NCBI GenBank assembly: GCA_965198795.1
Contig: OZ240674.1
Coordinates: forward strand, 310,001-374,000
Direction of reading: 5' to 3'
DNA from: G965198795 sp965198795
GTDB lineage: Bacteria; Pseudomonadota; Alphaproteobacteria; Rhodospirillales; Casp-alpha2
DNA length: 64,000 bases
Numbering within the stretch: position 1 is the stretch's first letter; every line of letters starts with the position of its first letter. Both the position numbers and the translations under genes were made by a program. The notes below the pieces were generated by a model, which did no database searches, was not told the origin of the DNA, and saw only the letters and a list, made by a program, of their open reading frames with translations. This document shows positions 52,775 to 61,508 of this stretch, piece by piece.

Positions 52775-54337
52775 ATGAGTACTTCTGTTGAGACCGACCC
52801 GAACCGCGTGTTCATTTTCGACACCACCATGCGCGATGGCGAACAGTCGCCGGGCGCCTCCATGAACCTGTCTGAAAAACTGCGCATCGCCGAGATGCTG
52901 GAGATCATGGGCGTTGATGTGATGGAAGCGGGCTTTCCCATCGCCTCCGAAGGCGATTTCGAGGCCGTGAATGAAATCGCCAAGGTGGTGAAAAACTCCA
53001 CCGTCTGCGGTCTGGCCCGCGCGACCAGGGCGGATATCGAACGTTGCGCCGAAGCCGTCAAACCGGCCTCCCGCAAGCGCATCCACACCTTCATCTCCAC
53101 CTCGCCCCTGCACATGCGATACAAGTTACAGATGGAACCAGACGCCGTGCATGAGAAAGTGCGCGAAAGCGTCTCTCTCGCCCGCCAGTTCACCGATGAC
53201 GTGGAGTGGTCGGCGGAAGACGGCTCGCGCACCGAGCACGACTTCCTCTGCCGCTGCGTGGAGACGGCGATCAAGGCCGGCGCCAAGACCATCAATATCC
53301 CCGATACGGTCGGTTACACGGTGCCGGAAGAATACGCGGCCCTGATCAGAATGCTGGTCAACCGTGTGCCGGACATCGACCGGGCCATTCTGTCCGTCCA
53401 TTGCCACAACGACCTGGGTTTGGCGGTCGCGAACTCTCTGGCCGCCGTCGGCGCGGGCGCGCGGCAAGTGGAATGCACAATCAACGGTCTGGGCGAGCGG
53501 GCCGGCAACGCGGCGATGGAGGAAATCGTCATGGGCTTGCGCACGCGCCCCGACGTCATGCCGTTCAAGACCGGAATCAAGACCGAACACATCATGGCGG
53601 CCTCGCGCCTGGTTTCCGGCGTCACCGGCTTCCCCGTTCAGCCCAACAAGGCCATCGTCGGCGCCAACGCCTTTGCGCACGAAAGCGGCATCCACCAGGA
53701 CGGCGTGCTGAAGAACGCCCAGACCTATGAGATCATGACGCCGGAAAGCGTGGGTTTGAACCAATCCAAGATCGTTTTGGGCAAACACTCCGGCCGGAAC
53801 GCCTTCCGCACCAAGCTGGAAGAGATGGGCTACAAACTTGGCGACAACGCGATCAACGACGCCTTCAAGCGGTTCAAGGATTTAGCCGACATGAAAAAAG
53901 ACGTTTTTGACGAGGACCTGGTCGCCTTGGTCGATGACGAGGTAAACCGGACCAACAACCGGATCAAGCTGGAGACCCTGGAGATTCAGTGCGGCACCGG
54001 ACACCGCCCGCCCAAAGCTTCCATGTCCTTGACCGTGGACGGCGAGGTGAAGGCCTGCGAATCGTCCGGTGACGGACCTGTCGATGCGGCGTTCAACTGT
54101 ATCAAGAACCTGTTTCCGCACGAGGCCAAGTTGCAGCTCTACCAGGTGCATGCGGTGACGCATGGCGCCGACGCGCAAGCCGAGGTCACCGTCCGCCTGG
54201 ATGACGACGGCCGCATGTCTCAGGGAGCGGGCGCCGACACCGACACCATGGTCGCGTCAGTGAAGGCTTACGTGAATGCGCTGAACAAATTGTTGGTGAA
54301 GCGCGAGAAGACGGCCCCGGAGGCGCTCAGTGCGTGA
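52775..54337 (+). CDS. leuA: 2-isopropylmalate synthase
   Basis: The 520-residue enzyme condenses acetyl-CoA with 2-oxoisovalerate, the first step of leucine synthesis. The catalytic TIM barrel starts FDTTMRDGEQSPGASM (metal-binding Asp), with the metal-binding HxH in SVHCHNDLGLAVANS and NGLGERAGNA. A linker leads to the C-terminal LeuA dimer/allosteric domain (about 390-510), which senses leucine. GGAAGGA lies upstream of the ATG. It is monocistronic and ends at a strong hairpin. It uses the product of the ilv pathway encoded at 1-4.5 kb. Confidence 0.96.
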   Translation: MSTSVETDPNRVFIFDTTMRDGEQSPGASMNLSEKLRIAEMLEIMGVDVMEAGFPIASEGDFEAVNEIAKVVKNSTVCGLARATRADIERCAEAVKPASRKRIHTFISTSPLHMRYKLQMEPDAVHEKVRESVSLARQFTDDVEWSAEDGSRTEHDFLCRCVETAIKAGAKTINIPDTVGYTVPEEYAALIRMLVNRVPDIDRAILSVHCHNDLGLAVANSLAAVGAGARQVECTINGLGERAGNAAMEEIVMGLRTRPDVMPFKTGIKTEHIMAASRLVSGVTGFPVQPNKAIVGANAFAHESGIHQDGVLKNAQTYEIMTPESVGLNQSKIVLGKHSGRNAFRTKLEEMGYKLGDNAINDAFKRFKDLADMKKDVFDEDLVALVDDEVNRTNNRIKLETLEIQCGTGHRPPKASMSLTVDGEVKACESSGDGPVDAAFNCIKNLFPHEAKLQLYQVHAVTHGADAQAEVTVRLDDDGRMSQGAGADTDTMVASVKAYVNALNKLLVKREKTAPEALSA

Positions 54338-54366
54338 ATACGCGAGAATCCATTTCTGACTGAAAG

Positions 54367-54401
54367 GCTGCTCCCGCTTTCGCGGCCGCGGCTTTTCTTT
54401 T
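54367..54401 (+). terminator. Intrinsic terminator of leuA
   Basis: GCTGC...GCGGC and inner CCGC/GCGG pair around a TTTC loop, followed directly by TTTTCTTTT. The hairpin starts 30 bases after the leuA stop codon. Confidence 0.65.
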
Positions 54402-54433
54402 CCGGCCCTGAAGCGCCGCCCTTCGGCCCTCGA

Positions 54434-56791
54434 TTAGAACCGTGCCCTCGCGGAGCAGTGGATTCCAGCGATGTTCACGCTAACAAGGGCGCCGTTTTCC
54501 AAGGGTTCGGTCAGGGCCAGAGCGATTGGGGCGCCGATGCGGAAACCGTATGCGCTAGACGTGGTTTTGCCGATCACCTTGCTCCCTTGAAGAACCGGTT
54601 CATTGCCTTGCGGAACGGCGTCCCGGTCTTCAAACACGAGCGTCGTGATCGTCCTGGCGGGTTTCGCGCCGCGCGTTTTCACCGACGCTTCTTTTCCAAT
54701 GAAACCGGTGTCCCAGGCCAAGACGAAGTCGAGCCCCGCCTCAAACGGCGTGATATCCGTATCAATGTCATGTCCGTAGGCCAGGAAGCGCTTTTCAATC
54801 CGCATGGAAGTCTGAGCGAACAGACCGGCCGGCGCCGCTCCTTCATTTTTAAGAGCCCGGTAAAGCGCTTGCGCCTCCGGCGCTTGACAGGTGATTTCCC
54901 AACCGGGTTCTCCCACATAGGTAAACCGGGCGGCGGTTACCGCCACGCCCGCGATGGACGCCTCCGCCACGGTGAACGTCTTCATCTTGTTGAGTTCCGG
55001 CGCGCCGAGCCTGGAAACAATATCCGCCGCTTCCCCGCCTGTCAGCGCGAGGATGGCGTGGGCCTGCGTAACCTCTTCCATGGTCACGTTATCCTCGTCG
55101 TTCAGATGGCGGCTCAACCAGGCCAAATCACGTTTGACGGCGCCGCTGCCCACATGCAAGCGGTAACAGGTTTCCGAGTGACGCACAGCCAGGAGGTCGC
55201 TTTCAATGCCGCCACGCTCGTTCAGCATAAGTGTGTAGCGGACCCGCCCGGGCGCCATGGTCATATCGTTCGTGCAAACGTGATTGAGAAACGCTTCCGC
55301 CCCATCGCCCTTGACGTCGATTTTGCCCAGCGCCGATTGATCGAAGACAGCGGCCTTGTCACGCGCCGCCAAGACCTCGCGCTCCACCTGCGCCGACCAG
55401 GCGGGTTTCCCAAAGGTAAGAGCGGGCGCTTCCGCCGCGCCGAAATACAGCGGCCGTTCCCAACCATAAAACTCACCAAAATACGCGCCCGCCTCGACCC
55501 ACGCGTTATGAAGCGGCAATGTCCGCTTCATCCGCGCCGTTTTCCATTGGCGCCCCGGATAAGTGATTTCATAATGCCTGCCCAATACTTCCGGAACGCG
55601 CGCGCTCAAGTGGGACACGTCGTTCCAAACGTTGGCGAACCGCTTCGGGTCCACCTCGTGAAGATCAAAGGGCAAATGCCCATCGACAATGTTCCTGGCG
55701 AGCGCCATGCCCGCGCCGCCGCCTGTCGCGACACCAACGGAATTCATGCCGCAACCCAGGAACAAGCCCCGCGTTTCGGCCGCCTCGCCCAACAGAAACG
55801 CGCCGTCCGGCGTAAAGCTCTCCGGACCGTTGAGCAGCATTCTCACCTCCGCCGTTTCAAGCGCGGGCAAGCGGTGAAGAGCGTTCATCATCATGGGCTC
55901 AAAATGATCCCAATCCTCGCCTAAAAGCTGAAAGGCGAAATCCTCGCCCAGGGCGCCGGGCGCGATGGCTTTCCCCATCGGCTCGAAACAGCCCACCAGC
56001 AACCCGCCCGAGTCATCACGGACATAAAGGTGACCGTCATGGTCGGACAGCGTCGGCATGGCGCCGGTAACACCCTCAACGGGTTTGGTCAGCAGATAAA
56101 AGTGTTCGCACGGCCAGACCGGCGCATCGGCGCCGGCCATGGCGGCGGCGTCCCGGGACCAAAGCCCGGCGCAGAGCGCAATGGCGTCGCAAGCCATGAC
56201 GCCCCTGGCGGTTTCCACGCCGGTAATGGCTCCGTTCCTGGTCAAGACGCCTGTCACGCCGGTTTTCTCGAACACCTTGGCGCCCCGCGCCCGTGCCCCT
56301 TTCACCAAGGCGGCGCAGAGATCGGATGGGCTCACGCGCCCGTCCCCGGGAGACCAAACGGCGCCGATGACGTCATCCGCGTTCATCAAGGGCCATCGTT
56401 CCGCGGCCTCGCCGGGCGAAATGGACGTGGCTTGCACCCCGAACAAATGAGCGAGCGCTTCTTGACGTTTGATGTGAATAAGCCGGTCTTCTGATGTGGC
56501 GATGGAGAGCGAACCCTTGTTGATCCAGCCCGTCGCCTGTCCGGTCTCTTTCTCCAGCGCCGAATAAAGCGCCACGGAGTAGCGGATCAATTCGGTCATG
56601 TTCCTGGTGGAGCGAAGCGCCCGGACCTGAGCGGCGGAATGCCACGTGGTCCCCGACGTCAGTTCGTTGCGCTCCAACAACACCGCGTCGGTCACGCCGA
56701 ACTTCGCCAAATGATAGAGCGTCGAGCAACCCATGACGCCGCCCCCAATGACGACAACGGATGCGCGGGACGGCAAATTGTCCGGGCTCAT
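54434..56791 (-). CDS. FAD-dependent dimethylglycine/sarcosine dehydrogenase-like protein with GcvT domain
   Basis: The protein has 785 residues. An N-terminal DAO-type FAD domain carries VVVIGGGVMGCSTLYHLAKFG and TSGTTWHSAAQ, whose His is the usual covalent FAD site. The C-terminal half is an aminomethyltransferase-like fold (GcvT), as in DMGDH, where tetrahydrofolate takes up the released one-carbon unit. It should demethylate an N-methylated glycine or a similar amine. ATG 56791 has GGAGGAGGG upstream; a TTG at 56806 is rejected. It overlaps the RpiR regulator by 4 bases and is divergent from an amino acid ABC importer. Confidence 0.9.
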   Translation of the reverse strand: MSPDNLPSRASVVVIGGGVMGCSTLYHLAKFGVTDAVLLERNELTSGTTWHSAAQVRALRSTRNMTELIRYSVALYSALEKETGQATGWINKGSLSIATSEDRLIHIKRQEALAHLFGVQATSISPGEAAERWPLMNADDVIGAVWSPGDGRVSPSDLCAALVKGARARGAKVFEKTGVTGVLTRNGAITGVETARGVMACDAIALCAGLWSRDAAAMAGADAPVWPCEHFYLLTKPVEGVTGAMPTLSDHDGHLYVRDDSGGLLVGCFEPMGKAIAPGALGEDFAFQLLGEDWDHFEPMMMNALHRLPALETAEVRMLLNGPESFTPDGAFLLGEAAETRGLFLGCGMNSVGVATGGGAGMALARNIVDGHLPFDLHEVDPKRFANVWNDVSHLSARVPEVLGRHYEITYPGRQWKTARMKRTLPLHNAWVEAGAYFGEFYGWERPLYFGAAEAPALTFGKPAWSAQVEREVLAARDKAAVFDQSALGKIDVKGDGAEAFLNHVCTNDMTMAPGRVRYTLMLNERGGIESDLLAVRHSETCYRLHVGSGAVKRDLAWLSRHLNDEDNVTMEEVTQAHAILALTGGEAADIVSRLGAPELNKMKTFTVAEASIAGVAVTAARFTYVGEPGWEITCQAPEAQALYRALKNEGAAPAGLFAQTSMRIEKRFLAYGHDIDTDITPFEAGLDFVLAWDTGFIGKEASVKTRGAKPARTITTLVFEDRDAVPQGNEPVLQGSKVIGKTTSSAYGFRIGAPIALALTEPLENGALVSVNIAGIHCSARARF

Positions 56792-57663
56792 TTTCCCTCC
56801 TCCCAATAAACTCGGTATTTTTTGAGGGCCCGATCAAACGCGTCGATGCTCCGCATGGCGGCCGGGCCCGCCTTGATGGCGACAACAGCGCTTAAGATTT
56901 CAAGCGCGGTATTGACGCCGGAAAGCGACGGGAAATAGTGCGTCGCCACGGTTTCCACCAGAATACTCTCATCCGCGAGCCTTGCGGCGGGCGACGAATG
57001 GCGATCAGTCACGGCTGCGACTTTGGCGCCATTCTCTTTCGCCGCTTCCAGGGCGCTGACCGTGCTTCGGGCATAGGGATCGACGGTTACGCCCAATGCG
57101 AGATCGCCTGGGCGAACGCCCGTCACGCCGTCAAGCGGCGCGTTCCCCGCGAGGGAGGCGATTTCGACGCCTGGAACGGCCATTCGGCAAATATAATGGA
57201 AGCTGACGGCCATGCCGTGGTTGGACCCGGCCGCCACCAACAGGACGCGGCGGCTTTGCAAAATCAAATCGGCGACGGCCTCAACACTTTGTCCAAAGGC
57301 CGGATCCGTGAACCGGTTCAACCCGGATGCGACGGCGCTTACGGTCTGCTCAATTACCCCTTCGACGCCATCCTTGCCGGCCTTCGCGTGCAAGGTCTTG
57401 GCGCGGGATAGATAACCGCCGCTGGTGATACTGTTTTTGAACACATCCTGGAACGCTCCGTAGTTGGGGTAGCCCAATTTCTGCGCCAACCGCAGCATCG
57501 TCGGCGGCGAGACATCCGCACTGCCGGCCAGCGAGCGCATGGACTGAACGACCACGGCGCCGGGCCAGTCGAGAACTGTGACCGCAGCCCGGCGCATCCG
57601 CGGTCCCAGGGACGGCAAAGCGGCCTTCAAAGCCGCCAGAACTGTTTCGAGATCATTGTTCAT
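56788..57663 (-). CDS. RpiR/MurR-family transcription regulator
   Basis: The protein has 291 residues. An N-terminal helix-turn-helix of the HTH_6 type spans about 1-75 (RSLAGSADVSPPTMLRLAQKLGYPNYGAFQDVF). The SIS domain at about 130-270 (SRRVLLVAAGSNHGMAVSFHYICR, NGAKVAAVTDRHSSPAARLADESI) normally binds a phosphosugar. ATG 57663 is preferred over ATG 57699, which has no ribosome site. It is co-transcribed with the dehydrogenase and faces the ABC importer. Palindromes in the shared spacer look like its operators. A RpiR protein controlling amine metabolism is less common than sugar control. Confidence 0.9.
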   Translation of the reverse strand: MNNDLETVLAALKAALPSLGPRMRRAAVTVLDWPGAVVVQSMRSLAGSADVSPPTMLRLAQKLGYPNYGAFQDVFKNSITSGGYLSRAKTLHAKAGKDGVEGVIEQTVSAVASGLNRFTDPAFGQSVEAVADLILQSRRVLLVAAGSNHGMAVSFHYICRMAVPGVEIASLAGNAPLDGVTGVRPGDLALGVTVDPYARSTVSALEAAKENGAKVAAVTDRHSSPAARLADESILVETVATHYFPSLSGVNTALEILSAVVAIKAGPAAMRSIDAFDRALKKYRVYWEEGK

Positions 57664-57679
57664 GAAACATGCCTGATAA

Positions 57680-57788
57680 AAATGTAACGAATGATACATT
57701 TATAGAATGCTGACTTACAAAAGTTTTTATCGAAACAATCCTAAACGGCGGATGATCCGTTGACAGGCGTAACAATCGTTACTTACAG
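57680..57788. promoter_or_regulatory. Divergent promoter with two inverted repeats, likely RpiR operators
   Basis: AAATGTA-N8-TACATTT (57680-57701) is a perfect dyad just upstream of the regulator start. GTAAC-AATC-GTTAC (57769-57782) lies between TTGACA (57760-57765) and TTACAG (57783-57788) of a promoter facing the ABC operon, with 17-base spacing. Both dyads contain the run GTAAC followed by AAT. A repressor bound at the second would block RNA polymerase. Confidence 0.55.
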
Positions 57789-57914
57789 TCCTGCAATCGC
57801 CGGGGCAGGACCTGAGCGATGCGGACGGCGAACTGACAATCGCGGCTCTTCATCAGGGGCCACGCGTCACTCCGGCGCTTCCGCCGGGCACTCTTTAACC
57901 AGGGGATTTCTCAA

Positions 57915-58754
57915 ATGATGAAAAAAGTAATCTGTTCCGTATCGGCAAGCGCCATGCTGCTTGCCAGCACGTCCGCTTTCGCGGCCAAGTGCACCAACGA
58001 CGTATGGAACAAGGTCATGAAGCGCGGCAAAGTCGTCGTCGGCGTTAAAGCCGACTACAAGCCGTGGGGCTTCCGGGACGCGTCCGGCAAAATCGTCGGC
58101 ATGGAAATCGACATGGCCCAGGCGGCGGCGGACGCCATGGGCGTCGATCTCGAAGTGGTCGCCGTTCAATCATCCAACCGGATGCAGTTCCTGCAGCAAG
58201 GTAAGATCGACATGATGATCGCCACCATGTCCGATCGCGCCGACCGCCGTAAAATCGTCGGCATCGTGCAGCCGAACTATTACACGTCCGGCACCAATGT
58301 TTTGTCGCCGAAAGCGCTGAACATCAGCAGCTGGAAAGACCTGAAAGGCAAACCGGTCTGCGGCAAGCAGGGCGCTTTCTACAATAAGATCGTCACCGAG
58401 CGTCACGGCGCCAAAGTGATCGCCTTCACCGGTAACGCCGAGGCCAAACAGGCGCTGCGCGACAAGAAGTGCGTGGCCTGGGTGTATGACGACAGCTCCA
58501 TTGGTTCCGACCTCTCTTCCGGTAATTGGGACGGCTTCGAAATGCCGCTGAATTCCGAAGACGACAACCCCTGGGGCCTGGCTGTTCCGCTGGCTGAAAA
58601 GGATTGCGTCTTCGGTCAATTCATGTCCGGTCTGTCGTTTAACATGCTGCAATCGGGCAAGTTGATCGAGCTTGAGAAAAAATGGGGCATTCAGCCGACT
58701 GCTTACCTTGAGGACAAAAAGGTCAAGTACGGCGACTGGCTCGCGGGCAAGTAA
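57915..58754 (+). CDS. Polar amino acid ABC transporter, periplasmic binding protein
   Basis: The 279-residue protein has a signal peptide (MMKKVICSVSASAMLLASTSAFA, cut about residue 23). The SBP family 3 fold follows: KVVVGVKADYKPWGFRDASGKIVGMEIDMAQAAAD, then MMIATMSDRADRRKIV and GKQGAFYNKIV. It captures an amino acid or related compound for the two permeases downstream. The exact ligand cannot be read; the neighbouring demethylase suggests an N-methylated or glycine-like compound. A terminator follows it before the permease genes, which would raise its level relative to them. Confidence 0.93.
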   Translation: MMKKVICSVSASAMLLASTSAFAAKCTNDVWNKVMKRGKVVVGVKADYKPWGFRDASGKIVGMEIDMAQAAADAMGVDLEVVAVQSSNRMQFLQQGKIDMMIATMSDRADRRKIVGIVQPNYYTSGTNVLSPKALNISSWKDLKGKPVCGKQGAFYNKIVTERHGAKVIAFTGNAEAKQALRDKKCVAWVYDDSSIGSDLSSGNWDGFEMPLNSEDDNPWGLAVPLAEKDCVFGQFMSGLSFNMLQSGKLIELEKKWGIQPTAYLEDKKVKYGDWLAGK

Positions 58755-58765
58755 GGTACGGGATA

Positions 58766-58796
58766 GGGGCGCTCTCACGTCCGGGCGCCCCTTTTT
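58766..58796 (+). terminator. Hairpin with T-run between binding protein and permease genes
   Basis: GGGGCGC and GCGCCCC form a 7-bp stem around a 12-base loop, followed by TTTTT. It lies 11 bases after the binding-protein stop. Partial termination here is the usual way to make more binding protein than membrane subunits. Confidence 0.75.
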
Positions 58797-58826
58797 CGTG
58801 CTGCGGCAACGTAATACCATGACCTC

Positions 58827-59579
58827 ATGGAAGTCTTTCGATCCTTTTTCCGCCAGTTAGCCGAGGACTATCCGTCCTGGAATTTCATCTGGCTCTACGA
58901 ACCCGCTCAGTTCGACCGGATCGTCTCCGGCGTCGGCCACACGATCTGGCTTTCCGTCGCCTGCGTGATCTTCAGCGTCGTCCTCGGCGTCGCCGGCGCC
59001 TGGGCCCAGGGTTCGCCCGTCAAACTGGTCCGCAATTTCGTGCGGGGCTATATCCAGTTTTTTCGCAACACGCCGCCCCTCGTGCAGTTGCTGTTTTTCT
59101 ATTTCGCGCTCGGTCAGTTCACGCCGACCTATTCGCCGGACGGCTGGCTGGAAGTTCCGGTCATTTCCAACGTCGGCTGGGCGATCATTTCCCTTAGTTT
59201 CTTCGCGGGCGCCTTTAACGTCGAGATATTTCGCGCGGGCATCGAGGCCGTGCCGCACTCCACGCAGGAAGCCTCTGAGGCTTTGGGCATGTCCCGCCTG
59301 CAAACCTATATCCACGTGGTCTTTCCGTTGGCTTTCCGGGTTAGCCTGCCGGCGCTTAACAACAATCTGGTCAACTTGGTGAAGACGACAACCCAGGCCA
59401 TCGCCATCGCGGTGCCCGAATTGCTTTATGAGTCCGTCAGCATCTGGAACGACTTTCCCTCCGCCCAAAACCCGACCATGTTGCTGGTCTTTGTGGTTTA
59501 TATCCTGCTGGTTGGCGTCCTGGTCTTCGGCATGGGACGCTGGGAAAAAGCCATGCGCATTCCGGGGTACGGCGCATGA
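58827..59579 (+). CDS. Polar amino acid ABC transporter, permease subunit 1
   Basis: The 250-residue inner-membrane protein has the HisM/GlnP-type permease domain: IVSGVGHTIWLSVACVIFSVVLGVAGAWA at the first helices, FFRNTPPLVQLLFFYFALGQ, and the ATPase-contact EAA loop VEIFRAGIEAVPHSTQEASEALGMSRLQTYIHVVFPLAFR. It forms a heterodimeric channel with the next gene's product, and their genes overlap by ATGA. Confidence 0.93.
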   Translation: MEVFRSFFRQLAEDYPSWNFIWLYEPAQFDRIVSGVGHTIWLSVACVIFSVVLGVAGAWAQGSPVKLVRNFVRGYIQFFRNTPPLVQLLFFYFALGQFTPTYSPDGWLEVPVISNVGWAIISLSFFAGAFNVEIFRAGIEAVPHSTQEASEALGMSRLQTYIHVVFPLAFRVSLPALNNNLVNLVKTTTQAIAIAVPELLYESVSIWNDFPSAQNPTMLLVFVVYILLVGVLVFGMGRWEKAMRIPGYGA

Positions 59580-60472
59580 GCTTGAGCGCGAGACATATTC
59601 CGGGTGTTACCGGTAACGCCAAGACAGACCTGCCCGTTCTGCCGCCGTTGGATGAAGTCAAGGCGCGCACCTACGATCCCATGACATTCAGCCGCTTTAT
59701 CGCCGGCACGCCAGCCTGGACGCCGGGCGCCCTGTTCGCCGCGTTCTTTCTGTGGCCGGGCGTTTCCCATGCCGCTTATTCCTATGGCGAGGCGTTCGAC
59801 GCATTGATGAAGTGGCTGCCGTTCCTGATTACCGAGGGCTTCTTCTTCAACATTCTGATCTCCTTCCTGGCCATGGCCATCGGGACGGGCCTGGGCGCTG
59901 TTCTTGGACTCGGCCAGATTTCCTTGACCCCCGCCGTCCGGAGAATTTCCTGGTTCCTGACCCAACTCTTCCGAAATTCGCCCTGGTTGGTCTTATTGTT
60001 CATCGTTCTGTTGGCGTTCCCGTTTGAAATCGTCATCGGGGATGTGATCATCCCGGTGCCCGACTGGATGAAAGCGGTCATTGGCCTCTCCCTGCCCATT
60101 ATGGCCAACATTTCGGAGATCGTGAGGGGCGCCGTTCAATCCGTGCCGACCGCCCAGTGGGAAGCGTCCGAGGCCTTGGCGTTTTCGCGCACGCAGACAC
60201 TTTGGAAAATCATTCTGCCGCAATGTTTCAAGCGGATGATCCCACCATGGATGAACTGGTACGCCATCCTGGCCATGGCGACGCCGCTGGTCTCGCTGTT
60301 GGGCGTGGAAGAACTCATCACGCTCTCGCGCCAAGCCATGGAGGGTGAGGACAATCACCCGGAACTTCTGGTGCCGTTCTATGGCTTCGCGCTCTGCGTT
60401 TTCTTTGCCTACTGCTATCCCATCGCCCGCTTCACGATCCGGCTGGAGCGCCGTTTCTCGGTGAAGCTCTAA
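59576..60472 (+). CDS. Polar amino acid ABC transporter, permease subunit 2
   Basis: The protein has 298 residues. A soluble N-terminal segment of about 40 residues precedes helices beginning FSRFIAGTPAWTPGALFAAFFLWPGV. The HisQ-type core has EGFFFNILISFLAMAIGTGLGAVLG, LFRNSPWLVLLFIVLLA and the EAA loop SEIVRGAVQSVPTAQWEASEALAFSRTQTLWKIILPQ. Start ATG overlaps the stop of subunit 1. It pairs with that subunit and the ATPase encoded 13 bases downstream. Confidence 0.93.
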   Translation: MSLSARHIPGVTGNAKTDLPVLPPLDEVKARTYDPMTFSRFIAGTPAWTPGALFAAFFLWPGVSHAAYSYGEAFDALMKWLPFLITEGFFFNILISFLAMAIGTGLGAVLGLGQISLTPAVRRISWFLTQLFRNSPWLVLLFIVLLAFPFEIVIGDVIIPVPDWMKAVIGLSLPIMANISEIVRGAVQSVPTAQWEASEALAFSRTQTLWKIILPQCFKRMIPPWMNWYAILAMATPLVSLLGVEELITLSRQAMEGEDNHPELLVPFYGFALCVFFAYCYPIARFTIRLERRFSVKL

Positions 60473-60485
60473 GGAAGGACAAAAC

Positions 60486-61244
60486 ATGACCGCGGAACCC
60501 GGCTGGACCCCCCGCCAACCCATGGTGAGCGCCAAGGACGTGCACAAATCCTTCGGCGATCTCGAAGTCCTCAAAGGTGTTTCCATGGATGTCATGAAAG
60601 GTGAGTGCGTCTGTGTTATCGGCCCGTCCGGCTCCGGCAAATCCACCTTCATTCGCTGCATCAACGCGCTGAACGACATCCAGGGCGGCTCCATCAAGGT
60701 GGAAGGTCAAGAGGTCAACGACCCCAACTTGAACAAGCTGGAACTGCGCAAGAAAGTCGGCATGGTGTTCCAGCAGTACAATTTGTTCCCGCATAAAACC
60801 GCCATCGAGAACATTATGATGGCGCCCACTCTGGTCTTGAAACAGGATCCCGGAGAAGTCGAGGAGCGGGCCCGTCAACTGATCACGAAAGTCCGCTTGA
60901 GCGGCAAGGAAAACAGTTATCCGGGCGAGCTGTCCGGCGGTCAGCAGCAACGCGTCGCAATCGCGCGGTCGCTCGCCATGCGCCCGGACGTCATGCTGTT
61001 CGACGAGGTGACGGCCGCGCTTGATCCGGAAACGGTGAAGGAGGTGCTGCTCACCATTCGCGAACTCGCCGAGGAAGGCATGACCTGCATCCTTGTCACT
61101 CACGAGATGGGCTTCGCCCGTGAGGTGGCGAACCACATCTATTTCACTGATCGCGGGATCATCGTCGAGCACGGCCCGCCGGCCACCTTCTTTGACGAAG
61201 CCAAAGATCCCAGAACCAAGGAATTCTTGGGACAAATTCTCTGA
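60486..61244 (+). CDS. Polar amino acid ABC transporter, ATP-binding subunit
   Basis: The 252-residue GlnQ/HisP-type ATPase has Walker A IGPSGSGKSTFIRCI, Q-loop VGMVFQQYNLFPHKTAIENI, signature ELSGGQQQRVAIARSLAM, Walker B VMLFDEVTAALDPE and switch His in VTHEMGFA. Note DEVTAAL where many relatives have DEPTSAL. It powers the two permeases upstream. AGGA lies before the start codon. It is the last gene of the importer operon. Confidence 0.95.
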   Translation: MTAEPGWTPRQPMVSAKDVHKSFGDLEVLKGVSMDVMKGECVCVIGPSGSGKSTFIRCINALNDIQGGSIKVEGQEVNDPNLNKLELRKKVGMVFQQYNLFPHKTAIENIMMAPTLVLKQDPGEVEERARQLITKVRLSGKENSYPGELSGGQQQRVAIARSLAMRPDVMLFDEVTAALDPETVKEVLLTIRELAEEGMTCILVTHEMGFAREVANHIYFTDRGIIVEHGPPATFFDEAKDPRTKEFLGQIL

Positions 61245-61508
61245 TTCGGCTCATGGCCGGCGCTAATACTTAATAATGCCTGGGGTGTTTGGTCACCAGT
61301 TGCGCGCTTATTCAAAGCTTCGCCCTTCTCCCGCTCTGGTGTTTTGGTTAAAAGAGCCTATCTGGTGTTAGGGGTCGAAAGCGCATCCCCATATCTCGTG
61401 GTTTTCAGACCGGGCGAAACATGCTAGACGGACCGCACACAAGGTTCTGCGCCGGGCCGCTGTTCGCCGGCGCTCAAGACCAGTCGTTTTTGAAAGCTTG
61501 AATGATCG

